A DNA stretch of 46,122 nt from Desulfobacterales bacterium (GTDB lineage Bacteria; Desulfobacterota; Desulfobacteria; Desulfobacterales; Desulfatibacillaceae). The stretch lies in contig JAGVGH010000085.1 of assembly GCA_020057225.1 (NCBI GenBank), positions 1 to 46,122 on the forward strand, in the 5' to 3' direction. This document shows, in pieces, positions 32,007-39,247 of the stretch. Each line of letters opens with the position of its first letter. The stretch's first letter is position 1. The position numbers and the translations under genes are program-made. Below the pieces are notes generated by a model. It searched no databases. It was given only the letters and a program-made list of their open reading frames with translations, and was not told where the DNA came from.

Positions 32007-34748
32007 ATGCCCGACAAACGGGACTTCACCGCCCGCATCGAAGCCGCCGGAAAAACATACACGGCCTACAGCCTTCGCCTCATCCAAGAGCGCGGCCTCG
32101 CCAACACCGGGCGCCTGCCCTACTCCATCCGCGTTCTCGCCGAAAACGTCCTCCGAAAACTGGACGGCCGGGTTGTCCGCGAAGAGGATCTTCTCGCCAT
32201 CCTCAACTGGCAAAAAACCTACGCCGCGCCCCCGGAAATCCCTTTCCGCCCCGCCCGGGTCCTCATGCAGGACTTCACCGGCGTCCCCGCCGTGGTGGAC
32301 CTCGCGGCCATGCGCGACGCCATGGCCCGGGCCGGGGGCGACCCCGCCGCGGTCAACCCCCTGGTTCCTGTCGAACTGGTGGTGGACCACTCGGTCCAGA
32401 TTGATTTTCACGGCTCCGACGCCGCCCTGTCCAAAAACGTGGACATGGAATACAAACGCAACCGGGAGCGCTACGCCCTGCTCAAATGGGCGCAAAAGAG
32501 CTTTCAAAATTTCGCTGTGGTTCCCCCCAACTCGGGCATCTGCCATCAGGTCAACCTCGAACACCTGGGCCGCGTGGTCATGGCCTCCCGGTCCGGCGGG
32601 GAGCTTCTCGCTTTTCCCGACACCCTGGTGGGCACCGATTCCCACACCACCATGATCAACGGACTGGGCGTCGTGGGCTTTGGCGTCGGCGGTATCGAGG
32701 CCGAGGCCGTCATGCTGGGACAGCCCTATTACATGACCGTCCCCGAGGTCATCGGCCTGCGCCTCGAAGGCGTCCTCCCCGCCCGATGCACGGCCACGGA
32801 CCTGGTGCTCGCCCTGACCCAGCTCCTCAGAAAGCGCGGGGTGACCGAAAAATTCGTCGAGTTCCACGGACCCGGAGTGACCGCCCTGGGCGTGGCGGAA
32901 CGGGCGACAGTGGCCAACATGGCGCCGGAGTACGGGGCAACCGTAGGCTTCTTTCCCGTGGACCAAAGGACCGCGGACTACCTCGCCGCCACCGGAAGAA
33001 GGGAGCAGGCGGAACTCGTGGCCCGGACATGCCGGGAAACAGGGCTTTGGCTGGATCCGGAACAGGAGCCCGAATACACCGAGGTGCTTGTTTTTGACCT
33101 TGGCTCCGTCGAGCCGTCCGTGGCCGGACCCGCCCGGCCCCAGGACCGCGTTCCCCTTGCGAAACTCCACAGCTCTTTTGCTGAAACCCTTGAAGGCGGA
33201 CACAAAAGGGACACCGGCAGCCGCGGCCGTGTTCACGACGAGTCCGCCGCCACGTCCGTCCGCCAGGACGCCCGCGTCCCGGCCCAGGCGCGCGCCGTGG
33301 AAATCGAAATCCACGGCCAGCCCTGCCGGATAGGGGACGGCTCCGTGGTCATCGCCTCCATCACCTCCTGCACCAACACGTCCAATCCCGCGCTTCTCAT
33401 CGGCGCCGGGCTTCTGGCGAAAAACGCGGTGGCAAGGGGTCTCAAGGTTCCTCCTTATGTCAAGACCTCTTTTGCCCCGGGATCAAAAACCGTGGCCCTG
33501 TACCTTGCGCGGGCCGGACTCACCCCGTATCTCGAGGCCCTCGGATTCCATGTCGCGGCCCACGGGTGCGCCACCTGCATCGGCAACAGCGGCCCGCTCC
33601 ATCCCGAAATCGAACGCGTGGTGAAAGAGCAGGGTCTCACGGTCGCCGCGGTGCTTTCGGGCAACCGGAATTTCGAGGCGCGCATTCACCAGACGATACG
33701 GGCCAATTACCTGGCCTCGCCGCTCCTGGTGGTGGCCTTTGCTCTCCGGGGCAGGGTGGACCTGGATATTTCCGAAGGTCCTGTGGGACTGGACCCCAAC
33801 GGGGAACCGGTGTTTTTGAAAGACATCTGGCCCGCGCCGGAGGAAATAAAGGCACTGGCCGAAAAGGTTGTGACCCCGGACCTCTTTGCCTCGGAATACG
33901 CGGCGGTTTTTTCAGGAGACCGCTTCTGGCAAGAGCTTGCCGTGGCCGAAAGTCCGGCCTTTGCCTGGGAAGAGGACTCCACCTACATCAAAAACCCCCC
34001 GTATTTCGAGGGGTTCACCCAGAACCCCGCGCCGCCGGGAGACATCCGGGAAGCGCGCGTCCTGGCGGTTTTAGGCGATTCGGTCACCACAGACCATATT
34101 TCCCCGGCAGGCGCCATTCCTAAAAACTATCCCGCCGGACACTACCTTGTCTCCAAGGGCGTGGCCCCGGAGGATTTCAACTCCTACGGAGCGCGGCGCG
34201 GAAACCACGAAGTGATGATCCGCGGGAGCTTCGCCAACATCCGCCTGAAAAACAAACTTGCCGGAAAAGAGGGAAGCTGGACCGTGCGGTTTCCTGAAGG
34301 GGTTGAGGAAACCATTTACGCGGCCTCCATGGCCTATCAGGAACAGGGAGTGCCTCTGCTGGTTCTGGGAGGCAAAGAGTACGGCGCCGGCTCTTCCCGG
34401 GACTGGGCCGCCAAAGGAACCCGGCTTTTGGGCGTCCGCATGGTCATCGCCCGTTCCTTCGAGCGCATCCACAGGAGCAATCTGGTGGGAATGGGCGTGT
34501 TGCCCGCCGTGTTCAAGGAGGGCGGGAGCGTGGAAAGTCTGGGACTCACGGGCCGCGAAGAATTCTCTGTGACAGGGATTGAAGGGATGTTCCCGCGCAA
34601 AGATCTCACGGTCCGGGCGGTGGCGGAGGACGGCAAAGAGACAGTCTTCACGGTGGCCGCGCGTCTGGACACCGAGGTGGATGTGGAGAATTTTATAAAC
34701 GGCGGAATCCTGCCCTGCGTGTTGAGAAAGATGCTGAAAAAAGGTTAG
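32007..34748 (+). CDS. acnA: Aconitate hydratase AcnA
   Basis: The ATG follows GGAGGA at ideal spacing. The 913-aa product is of the AcnA/IRP type and carries the signature LPYSIRVLAENVLRKLDG near the N-terminus. The [4Fe-4S] cluster Cys ligands are Cys455 (SCTNTSNP) and Cys521/Cys524 (GCATCIGNSGP). The swivel domain has YGAGSSRDWAAKG. It is slightly longer than usual because of a Gly/Ser/Arg-rich insert at about 395-428 that links the catalytic domains. It catalyses citrate to isocitrate in the cytoplasm. The gene seems to be alone. Its stop overlaps the opposite-strand HAD gene by 4 bases. Confidence 0.97.
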   Translation: MPDKRDFTARIEAAGKTYTAYSLRLIQERGLANTGRLPYSIRVLAENVLRKLDGRVVREEDLLAILNWQKTYAAPPEIPFRPARVLMQDFTGVPAVVDLAAMRDAMARAGGDPAAVNPLVPVELVVDHSVQIDFHGSDAALSKNVDMEYKRNRERYALLKWAQKSFQNFAVVPPNSGICHQVNLEHLGRVVMASRSGGELLAFPDTLVGTDSHTTMINGLGVVGFGVGGIEAEAVMLGQPYYMTVPEVIGLRLEGVLPARCTATDLVLALTQLLRKRGVTEKFVEFHGPGVTALGVAERATVANMAPEYGATVGFFPVDQRTADYLAATGRREQAELVARTCRETGLWLDPEQEPEYTEVLVFDLGSVEPSVAGPARPQDRVPLAKLHSSFAETLEGGHKRDTGSRGRVHDESAATSVRQDARVPAQARAVEIEIHGQPCRIGDGSVVIASITSCTNTSNPALLIGAGLLAKNAVARGLKVPPYVKTSFAPGSKTVALYLARAGLTPYLEALGFHVAAHGCATCIGNSGPLHPEIERVVKEQGLTVAAVLSGNRNFEARIHQTIRANYLASPLLVVAFALRGRVDLDISEGPVGLDPNGEPVFLKDIWPAPEEIKALAEKVVTPDLFASEYAAVFSGDRFWQELAVAESPAFAWEEDSTYIKNPPYFEGFTQNPAPPGDIREARVLAVLGDSVTTDHISPAGAIPKNYPAGHYLVSKGVAPEDFNSYGARRGNHEVMIRGSFANIRLKNKLAGKEGSWTVRFPEGVEETIYAASMAYQEQGVPLLVLGGKEYGAGSSRDWAAKGTRLLGVRMVIARSFERIHRSNLVGMGVLPAVFKEGGSVESLGLTGREEFSVTGIEGMFPRKDLTVRAVAEDGKETVFTVAARLDTEVDVENFINGGILPCVLRKMLKKG

Positions 34749-35389
34749 AGCCAGGTTTCGAGCAAGCCCGGGATTTCCGCGTGGGAAACGATGTGCCGGT
34801 CCGCCGCAAGGTTTGGCGCCTTATAGGCGGCAAAGGGCATTCCCGCGGCCCGGGCCGCCTCTGCGTCCACAGCGGAATCCCCCACGTAAACCGCGTTTCG
34901 GACCTCGACGCCCAGGGACGCCGCCGCCTTTTTGAGCATTTCCGGGTCCGGCTTGGGACGCGCCACGTCCCGGGCTGTCACCACCACGTCAAAGTACCCA
35001 AGAAGTCCGTGGTCTTCGATGACCCTTGCCATGGTGTCTGTGCGGTTGGTGCAGACCCCTGTGGCGTAGCGGGGTTTGAGGGCTGTGAGCATGGCCGTGA
35101 GCCCGGGTTCCATGCGCATTTGGGCGATGTAGGGAAGATACGTGATCCGGCGCCGGTATTCCAGCGCCCGCCGGTGCTCTTCGGGGTCCGGAAAGAGAAA
35201 GCGCAGGGTCTCGTCCGCGGTCTGCATGTGGCCGAAGACGAACTGGGCGTCGGTCATGCCCGGTTTTCCGAGATGGCGCAGGATGGAGCTGTAGTAGGCC
35301 CGGTTGGCCTCCACAGAGTCGAACATCACACCGTCGCAGTCCAGCAGCAGCGCTTTTTCCCGGCCCATGGTCCCGGCTTTCTGTGGCAT
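34745..35389 (-). CDS. HAD-family phosphatase
   Basis: The 214-aa product has HAD motif I LLLDCDGVMFDS with nucleophile Asp17 and acid/base Asp19. Motif II is VCTNRT, the motif III Lys lies in RPKPDPEM, and motif IV is VYVGDSAVDAEAA. The alpha-helical cap between motifs I and II is of the phosphoglycolate phosphatase/beta-phosphoglucomutase class. Its stop codon and the aconitase TAG share TTAG tail to tail. An alternative start is the ATG at 35368. The substrate is unknown, though phosphoglycolate-like small phosphates are typical. Confidence 0.9.
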   Translation of the reverse strand: MPQKAGTMGREKALLLDCDGVMFDSVEANRAYYSSILRHLGKPGMTDAQFVFGHMQTADETLRFLFPDPEEHRRALEYRRRITYLPYIAQMRMEPGLTAMLTALKPRYATGVCTNRTDTMARVIEDHGLLGYFDVVVTARDVARPKPDPEMLKKAAASLGVEVRNAVYVGDSAVDAEAARAAGMPFAAYKAPNLAADRHIVSHAEIPGLLETWL

Positions 35390-35452
35390 GTAACACAGCC
35401 TGCCCGGCCAAGAGGTTTTCCCGGCCGGGCCGCAAACAGGCCGTTTTCTTCA

Positions 35453-36367
35453 TTACGTGTTCTGTCGGCTTGCGGGCGCCTTGGGCGGCGCAGGCTGGAC
35501 AGGCGCAGGTCTCACCGGAGGCTGGGCCCCGGCCGGTGGCGGAAAAGGCACAGGGGTCTGGTGTTCAATAAACCGCCCCACAACCCGCACCTTCATCTCG
35601 GGCCGCGCCTTGTTGTTTGTGTTGAGCAGAACAGCCGTTGAGTACGTGCCCGGATTTTTCTCAAGATTGGTGACCCTGAGAGTCCAGGCGCCGGCGGCGG
35701 GATGGTTCTTTATCAGCTTGACTTTCAGCTTCTCCGGGTGCTCGGGCTTTGCGCCTGTTATCGAAAAAGGATACTTGGGCGCTGGGGTGATAACCACCTC
35801 CTGGCTCACCGCCTCGCCAGGCTCACCGCGCAGGTTGAGGAAATTGGGGATGACCTGGGCGAACTGTTCAACCTGGCCTGTTATGGAAAGATCGGTTTCC
35901 GGACGGTTCACCGAATTGGTGAACACCTTGACGCTTTTTGAGAGTGGCCGTCCGGCATATCCCGCGGTGTTTACCTTGACAGTTATCTTTCCCTCCGAAC
36001 CCGGAGGGATGTCCCTCGTAAACGAGGTCGCTGTGCATCCTCAGCCGGACTGGACGCGGATGATTTGAAGCGGCTGGTCTCCGATGTTTTTAACTGTGAA
36101 GTCGCGGGTGACCTCCGAGTCCTCCAGCGCGGCGCCAAAGTTGTATTGCATTTCCGGGAAAAAAGCGACAGGGCCGCCGCCGGATGCCATGGAGACGGGC
36201 GCGGCCTGGGCGGGCGCCACCGCCGGGATCGGCGCCGGGACGGGCGTCCGGGCCGGTATTTGGGCCTGGACAGGCGCCGCGGGAACCTGCGGGGCGGCAA
36301 AAGCGTGCGCGGCCATAAGACCGGCTCCCAGCAACGCGCAGCATAAGAGCAGTGTTTTAATACGCAT
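35453..36367 (-). CDS. DUF1573 protein with in-frame UGA: candidate selenoprotein
   Basis: Read conventionally this is two ORFs in the same frame: 36367 to a TGA at 36041-36043, then open again to 35453. Read through the TGA it is one 304-aa protein. It has a signal peptide (about 1-24), a Pro/Ala-rich linker, a complete DUF1573 beta-sandwich (about 66-270) and a Pro-rich tail. The TGA is codon 109. It falls in SG-U-GCTA, exactly where the neighbouring paralogue has SGCGCTA. After the TGA the homology resumes without shift (TSFTRDIPPG against MSYTENIPPG, then KITVKVNTAGYAGR against NITVTLNTMGYGGR). A SECIS-like hairpin starts at the next base. The U-G-C pair would make a redox or metal-binding motif in the periplasm. 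The alternative is a nonsense mutation. Confidence 0.8.
36007..36043 (-). promoter_or_regulatory. Candidate bacterial SECIS hairpin next to the in-frame UGA
   Basis: On the minus strand the bases directly after the UGA (36041-36043) form GGATG, which pairs with CATCC (36040-36036 with 36011-36007). Inside it CCTCG pairs with CGAGG (36027-36023 with 36018-36014) around the loop UUUA. The internal loop is 8 and 2 bases. The apical loop begins 18 bases after the UGA. If the top G-C pair opens, its first base is G, as expected for bacterial SECIS elements. Confidence 0.6.
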
Positions 36368-36517
36368 GGCGGTTTCACCTTGGTCCGAAATGGACGGGCT
36401 TAAAAATTTTGCGTTACGCCCCTGTTGGGCCTTACCCGGCAGGAAGGAACCGTCTGTCTTTTTTCAAGCGGCCAATTAGGGTGTTCCTGCTTCTCCTTTT
36501 GTAATTTTCAAAGAGTC

Positions 36518-36543
36518 GAGGCAATTGCAAAATGAGGCGCAGA
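36518..36543 (+). repeat. Truncated end of a MITE-like element
   Basis: GAGGCAATTGCAAAATGAGG and the next bases GCGCAG match one end of copy A (read on its minus strand) and then diverge. It is a broken relic beside the complete copy at 36619-36782. Confidence 0.6.
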
Positions 36544-36618
36544 TTCTTGTCCGGATTGTCCGCGCTTTTTGCGTAGATAATGTCTGTGCCATGCTAAGTG
36601 TACAAAAATAAAACTGCA

Positions 36619-36782
36619 GAGGTAATTGCATAATTGGCGTAGATTGGGTGGTTCCGGGCCGCAAGGCCCGGGTTCACCCAACATTTCTAAATGATTTCTA
36701 TGTGTTGGATGAACCTGCCCTCCATTTGGAACCATCCGGCCTACGTTAAATTTGTCGTTTCTATGAGTTTTGCAATTGCCTC
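36619..36782 (+). mobile_element. MITE-like element, copy B (164 bp)
   Basis: Its ends are GAGGTAATTGC and GCAATTGCCTC. It is flanked by TGCA on both sides (36615-36618 and 36783-36786), a perfect 4-bp target duplication. The interior has GGGTGGTTCCGGGCCGCAAG, GGGTTCACCCAACATTTC and a CGTTTCTATGAGTTTTGC end. It lies between the two DUF1573 genes. Confidence 0.85.
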
Positions 36783-36830
36783 TGCAAACTGTCGTTTTTT
36801 CTCAAAGCCAGCGGGTCCGAAGCGCCGCTT

Positions 36831-37655
36831 CTATGTTCCGGGCACCGGTCGCCGCGCGGGCGCGGCCTGGGCCGGAGGCGAGGGCTGGGGCGCGGTGAGA
36901 TGCACATGGACCCGCACCTTGAGTTCTGGCCGCTCCGGACTGTCCGTGGTCAGGATTACCCGGGAGGCGTATCTCCCAGGGTTTTTCTCAAGGTTGGTCA
37001 CCGTGAGCACATAGACAGGTTTCACCCCCTGGCTTTTGCGGATATCCGCCTTGAGCCGCTCCACAGGCTCCACAATAACGCCCGTGATTTCAAAGGGGCG
37101 CCGGGCGTTGGGATCAATGACCACTTCCTGGCCAAGCGCCTCGCCCGCCGCGCCTTTGAGATTCACCATCCCCGGGATGATTTTGGCGAACTCCTCCACC
37201 AGGCCTTTGAGTGTCAGAGTTGTCTCAGGCCGGTTGGCGGCGCTGGAGCGGACCGTCACGCTTTTTTCAACAGCCCTGCCGCCGTAACCCATGGTGTTGA
37301 GAGTAACGGTGATATTGCCTTCGCCTCCGGGCGGAATGTTTTCCGTGTACGACATGGCAGTGCATCCGCATCCGGAGTAAACGCTCAAAATCCGCAGAGT
37401 CTGGTTGCCGATGTTTTTGACAGGAAAACTGAAAACCACAGGAACCCCTTCGGGAGTGGGCGGGAAGGGGTACTCGATTACCGGAAAAAAGGCGACAGCC
37501 CCTTCTTCGAGGGTTTCTCCCTCTGTCAGGGGGGCTGGCGCCGCCTGGGCCGAGGCGGATTCAGTCGCGGGAGATTCCGCCGGAAGCGCGGTTCCGGCTG
37601 CCCAGGGCAAGAGGAGGCATGCAACAGCCAAGGCCAGGACAAGGGGTTTTCGCAT
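36831..37655 (-). CDS. DUF1573 protein, cysteine-containing paralogue
   Basis: The ATG at 37653-37655 has GGAG upstream and opens a normal signal peptide (LVLALAVACLLLPWAAG); upstream in-frame ATGs would add a charged extension. The product has 274 aa. The DUF1573 domain starts at GAVAFFPVIEY and carries the motif SGCGCTA, then IPPGGEGNITVTLNT and KNPGRYASRVIL. It ends in a Pro/Ala-rich tail. It is the only close relative visible of the adjacent UGA-containing gene and the two are clearly tandem duplicates. DUF1573 proteins are exported Ig-like proteins of mostly unknown role. Confidence 0.9.
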   Translation of the reverse strand: MRKPLVLALAVACLLLPWAAGTALPAESPATESASAQAAPAPLTEGETLEEGAVAFFPVIEYPFPPTPEGVPVVFSFPVKNIGNQTLRILSVYSGCGCTAMSYTENIPPGGEGNITVTLNTMGYGGRAVEKSVTVRSSAANRPETTLTLKGLVEEFAKIIPGMVNLKGAAGEALGQEVVIDPNARRPFEITGVIVEPVERLKADIRKSQGVKPVYVLTVTNLEKNPGRYASRVILTTDSPERPELKVRVHVHLTAPQPSPPAQAAPARRPVPGT

Positions 37656-37885
37656 ACAGCGCTCCATTCCGCGGAAATGCTTTAACACGACGGCGCAAGT
37701 CTAATCCCCGTCACGGGCCTTGTCAAGGACGCAGCCAGGGCAAAAACCCGGGGGGACGCGCCCCATTTTAACCGCGCCCGGGGGCGCGTCTCCCGGCAGG
37801 GCCACGTCAAAGTAAGCCAACCAGGAGAAATACGAGGGCATCGGAATCCGCTGGCTTTTTCTCCGCGGACCGGGTATGTTCCCCC

Positions 37886-38441
37886 ATGAACACTTCTCCC
37901 GTCCTCCCCGCCTTTGGCGGTCCGGCCTGTCCGCGCCTTACCTCCCGCCTTAAAGAAATTCTGGATAAATTCCCAAAAAGCGCGGACAGAATACGCGCCG
38001 GGGTAATCGCGCCGGAGGAAAACCCGTCTGCGGGCGATGTCTATCCGGGATTCCCGGTACAAGTCCGCAAAGTCCGCGTGGCCTTGAAAGAGTATTGAGG
38101 TAATTGCATAATTGGCCTGGGTTGGGTGGTTCCGGGCCGCAAGGCCCGGGTTCAGTCAACATTTCTAAAATGATTTCTATGTGTTGGATGAAGCTGCCCT
38201 ACGGGCGGAACCCTCCAGCCTACATCAAATTTGTCGTTTCTATGAGTTTTGCAATTACCTCTATAATCTTGGAAAAAGCAACAGCCTGCGGATTCTTTTC
38301 ATGTATCTCCCGGACAAAAACACAGTGGCGCCGCTCCAGGTGGTCTTTAAAAAGGAGATGCGGAGTGAAAAAAACGTCCCCGCCGAAACCCCGCGGGCGC
38401 TCCGGGACATTCTGAACGCGCTTGACGAAAGCCGGTCTTGA
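37886..38441 (+). pseudogene. RelE/ParE-type toxin gene interrupted by a MITE
   Basis: The first piece (37886-38095) encodes 70 residues ending in PGFPVQVRKVRVALKEY, followed by a TGA created at the element junction. The second piece (38265-38441) encodes NLGKSNSLRILFMYLPDK and VAPLQVVFKKE, in the same frame once the element and one copy of its target duplication are removed. The joined product of about 128 aa has the RelE/ParE family order: NP..GD.YPGF, then RKVR...KEY, then GKS..LR.LF, then PL.V..KK. The toxin as it stands is broken and should not be made whole. Its final TGA lies in the next repeat. The start is uncertain, with no good ribosome site. Confidence 0.65.
38097..38261 (+). mobile_element. 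MITE-like element, copy C (165 bp), inserted in a toxin gene
   Basis: Perfect 11-bp terminal inverted repeats GAGGTAATTGC/GCAATTACCTC bound the element. The flanks are TATT (38093-38096) and TATA (38262-38265), a target duplication with one difference. It matches copies A and B throughout. Confidence 0.87.
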
Positions 38442-38637
38442 TACCAACATGCGGTCCAATCCGTACCACCTGCTGAAAGCTCCCTCTCCCTGTGGGAGAG
38501 GGCCGGGGTGAGGGGGTGAGGGCATTACTTGTCTGATTGCGCCTTGGTATGATACCCTGTTGGCCGCCCGAATCCGGAAAAGATACGCGGAGCGCGGCAT
38601 GGCGGCGTTGGCAGGGAGGGGGGAAGAAGAAGGCTGA
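38422..38637 (+). pseudogene. Possible remnant of the cognate antitoxin gene
   Basis: A TTG inside the end of the toxin frame opens a +1 frame reading MTKAGLDT up to the palindromic repeat. After the repeat the frame GAT ACC continues as DTLLAARIRKRYAERGMAAL and ends at 38637. The MTKAG start overlapping the toxin end is common for HTH antitoxins that follow RelE-type toxins. The remainder is too short and degraded to confirm. Confidence 0.22.
38439..38552. repeat. Palindromic intergenic repeat, copy 2 (TGATACCAA...TTGGTATGA)
   Basis: This matches 12815-12933 in the same orientation, with a 9-base deletion near CTGAAAGC and an extra GAGGGGGT. It ends the toxin remnant by supplying its TGA. 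Confidence 0.9.
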
Positions 38638-38661
38638 CTGTTGGATTACTGATGGGTGGTA

Positions 38662-38755
38662 TGGCGGAGAGAGTGGGATTCGAACCCACGGTGCCGGTTT
38701 ACCCAGCACACTCGCTTAGCAGGCGAGCACCTTCGGCCGACTCGGTCATCTCTCC
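38662..38755 (-). tRNA. tRNA-Ser (anticodon GCT)
   Basis: The 94-nt minus-strand sequence has acceptor GGAGAGA/TCTCTCC, the anticodon loop CTGCTAA with anticodon GCT, a long class II variable arm and the T arm GGTTCGAATCC. The encoded CCA end is present. Confidence 0.96.
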
Positions 38756-38832
38756 GTATTTGTTGGCCGCGTTTTTTGAGCCGCGTTTGCGGTGTGAAAC
38801 TCGAAAGCCTGGCAAGGCAAGGAAGAACTCCC

Positions 38833-38918
38833 TGGCGGAGGGAGTAGGATTCGAACCCACGGAGCTTGCGCTCAACGGTTTTCAAGACCGCCGCCTTCGA
38901 CCGCTCGGCCATCCCTCC
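38833..38918 (-). tRNA. tRNA-Ser (anticodon TGA)
   Basis: The 86-nt minus-strand sequence has acceptor GGAGGGA/TCCCTCC, the anticodon loop CTTGAAA with anticodon TGA, the variable arm GAGCGCAAGCTC and the T arm GGTTCGAATCC, with CCA. It is a normal seryl tRNA with a 7-bp acceptor, not a selenocysteine tRNA. Confidence 0.96.
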
Positions 38919-39247
38919 GCGTCGAAGTGGTTTTTATAGCATTATGCTTGCCGCAGGTCAAGGCGCGCGCGCCTTTTTTCATCTTTTTTCATAATTCCTT
39001 TCCGGTTCAATGCGTCTTGGAACAGGCATTAACCGTGCGGACATTGCCGTCGCCCCGGCGAAAGCCGGGGCCCAGGCTTTTTCCGGCCCTTGGACCCCGG
39101 CTTTCGCCGGGGTGACGGTTGTGCCCGCCCTTCGGACAGGGCAACCAAACCAATCGGGAGGGGATTCTGACAAGCGCTCACGCCCCCGGTTTTGTTTTTT
39201 TCCCTCAGAAAGCCTTGGGTCCGCGTCTCCGGACGCGGGCGTTGTTC
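38919..39247. other. 329-bp gap downstream of the radical SAM gene
   Basis: No gene is seen. The gap contains one palindromic repeat (39049-39116). Short open frames here are not supported by a ribosome site or by family resemblance. Confidence 0.6.
39049..39116. repeat. Palindromic repeat with CCCCGGCGAAAGCCGGGG arms
   Basis: GTCGCCCCGGCGAAAGCCGG at the left and the reverse-complementary CCCCGGCTTTCGCCGGGGTG at the right enclose about 25 bases. Each arm is itself a hairpin. Very similar palindromes (GTCACCCCGGCGAAAGCC) are scattered through many proteobacterial genomes. Confidence 0.85.

Noticed and set aside
31950-33314. 454-codon open frame on the minus strand
   Set aside because: It is antisense to the aconitase gene, whose catalytic motifs are unmistakable.
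36041-36367. Separate 108-residue secreted protein ending at the TGA
   Set aside because: It would stop in the middle of the DUF1573 beta-sandwich, and the rest of the domain continues in frame directly after. Read-through or Sec insertion explains the conservation better.
38833-38918. Selenocysteine tRNA next to the candidate selenoprotein
   Set aside because: The anticodon is TGA (serine), with a 7-bp acceptor stem and an ordinary serine variable arm. A selC tRNA would have anticodon TCA and an 8-bp acceptor.
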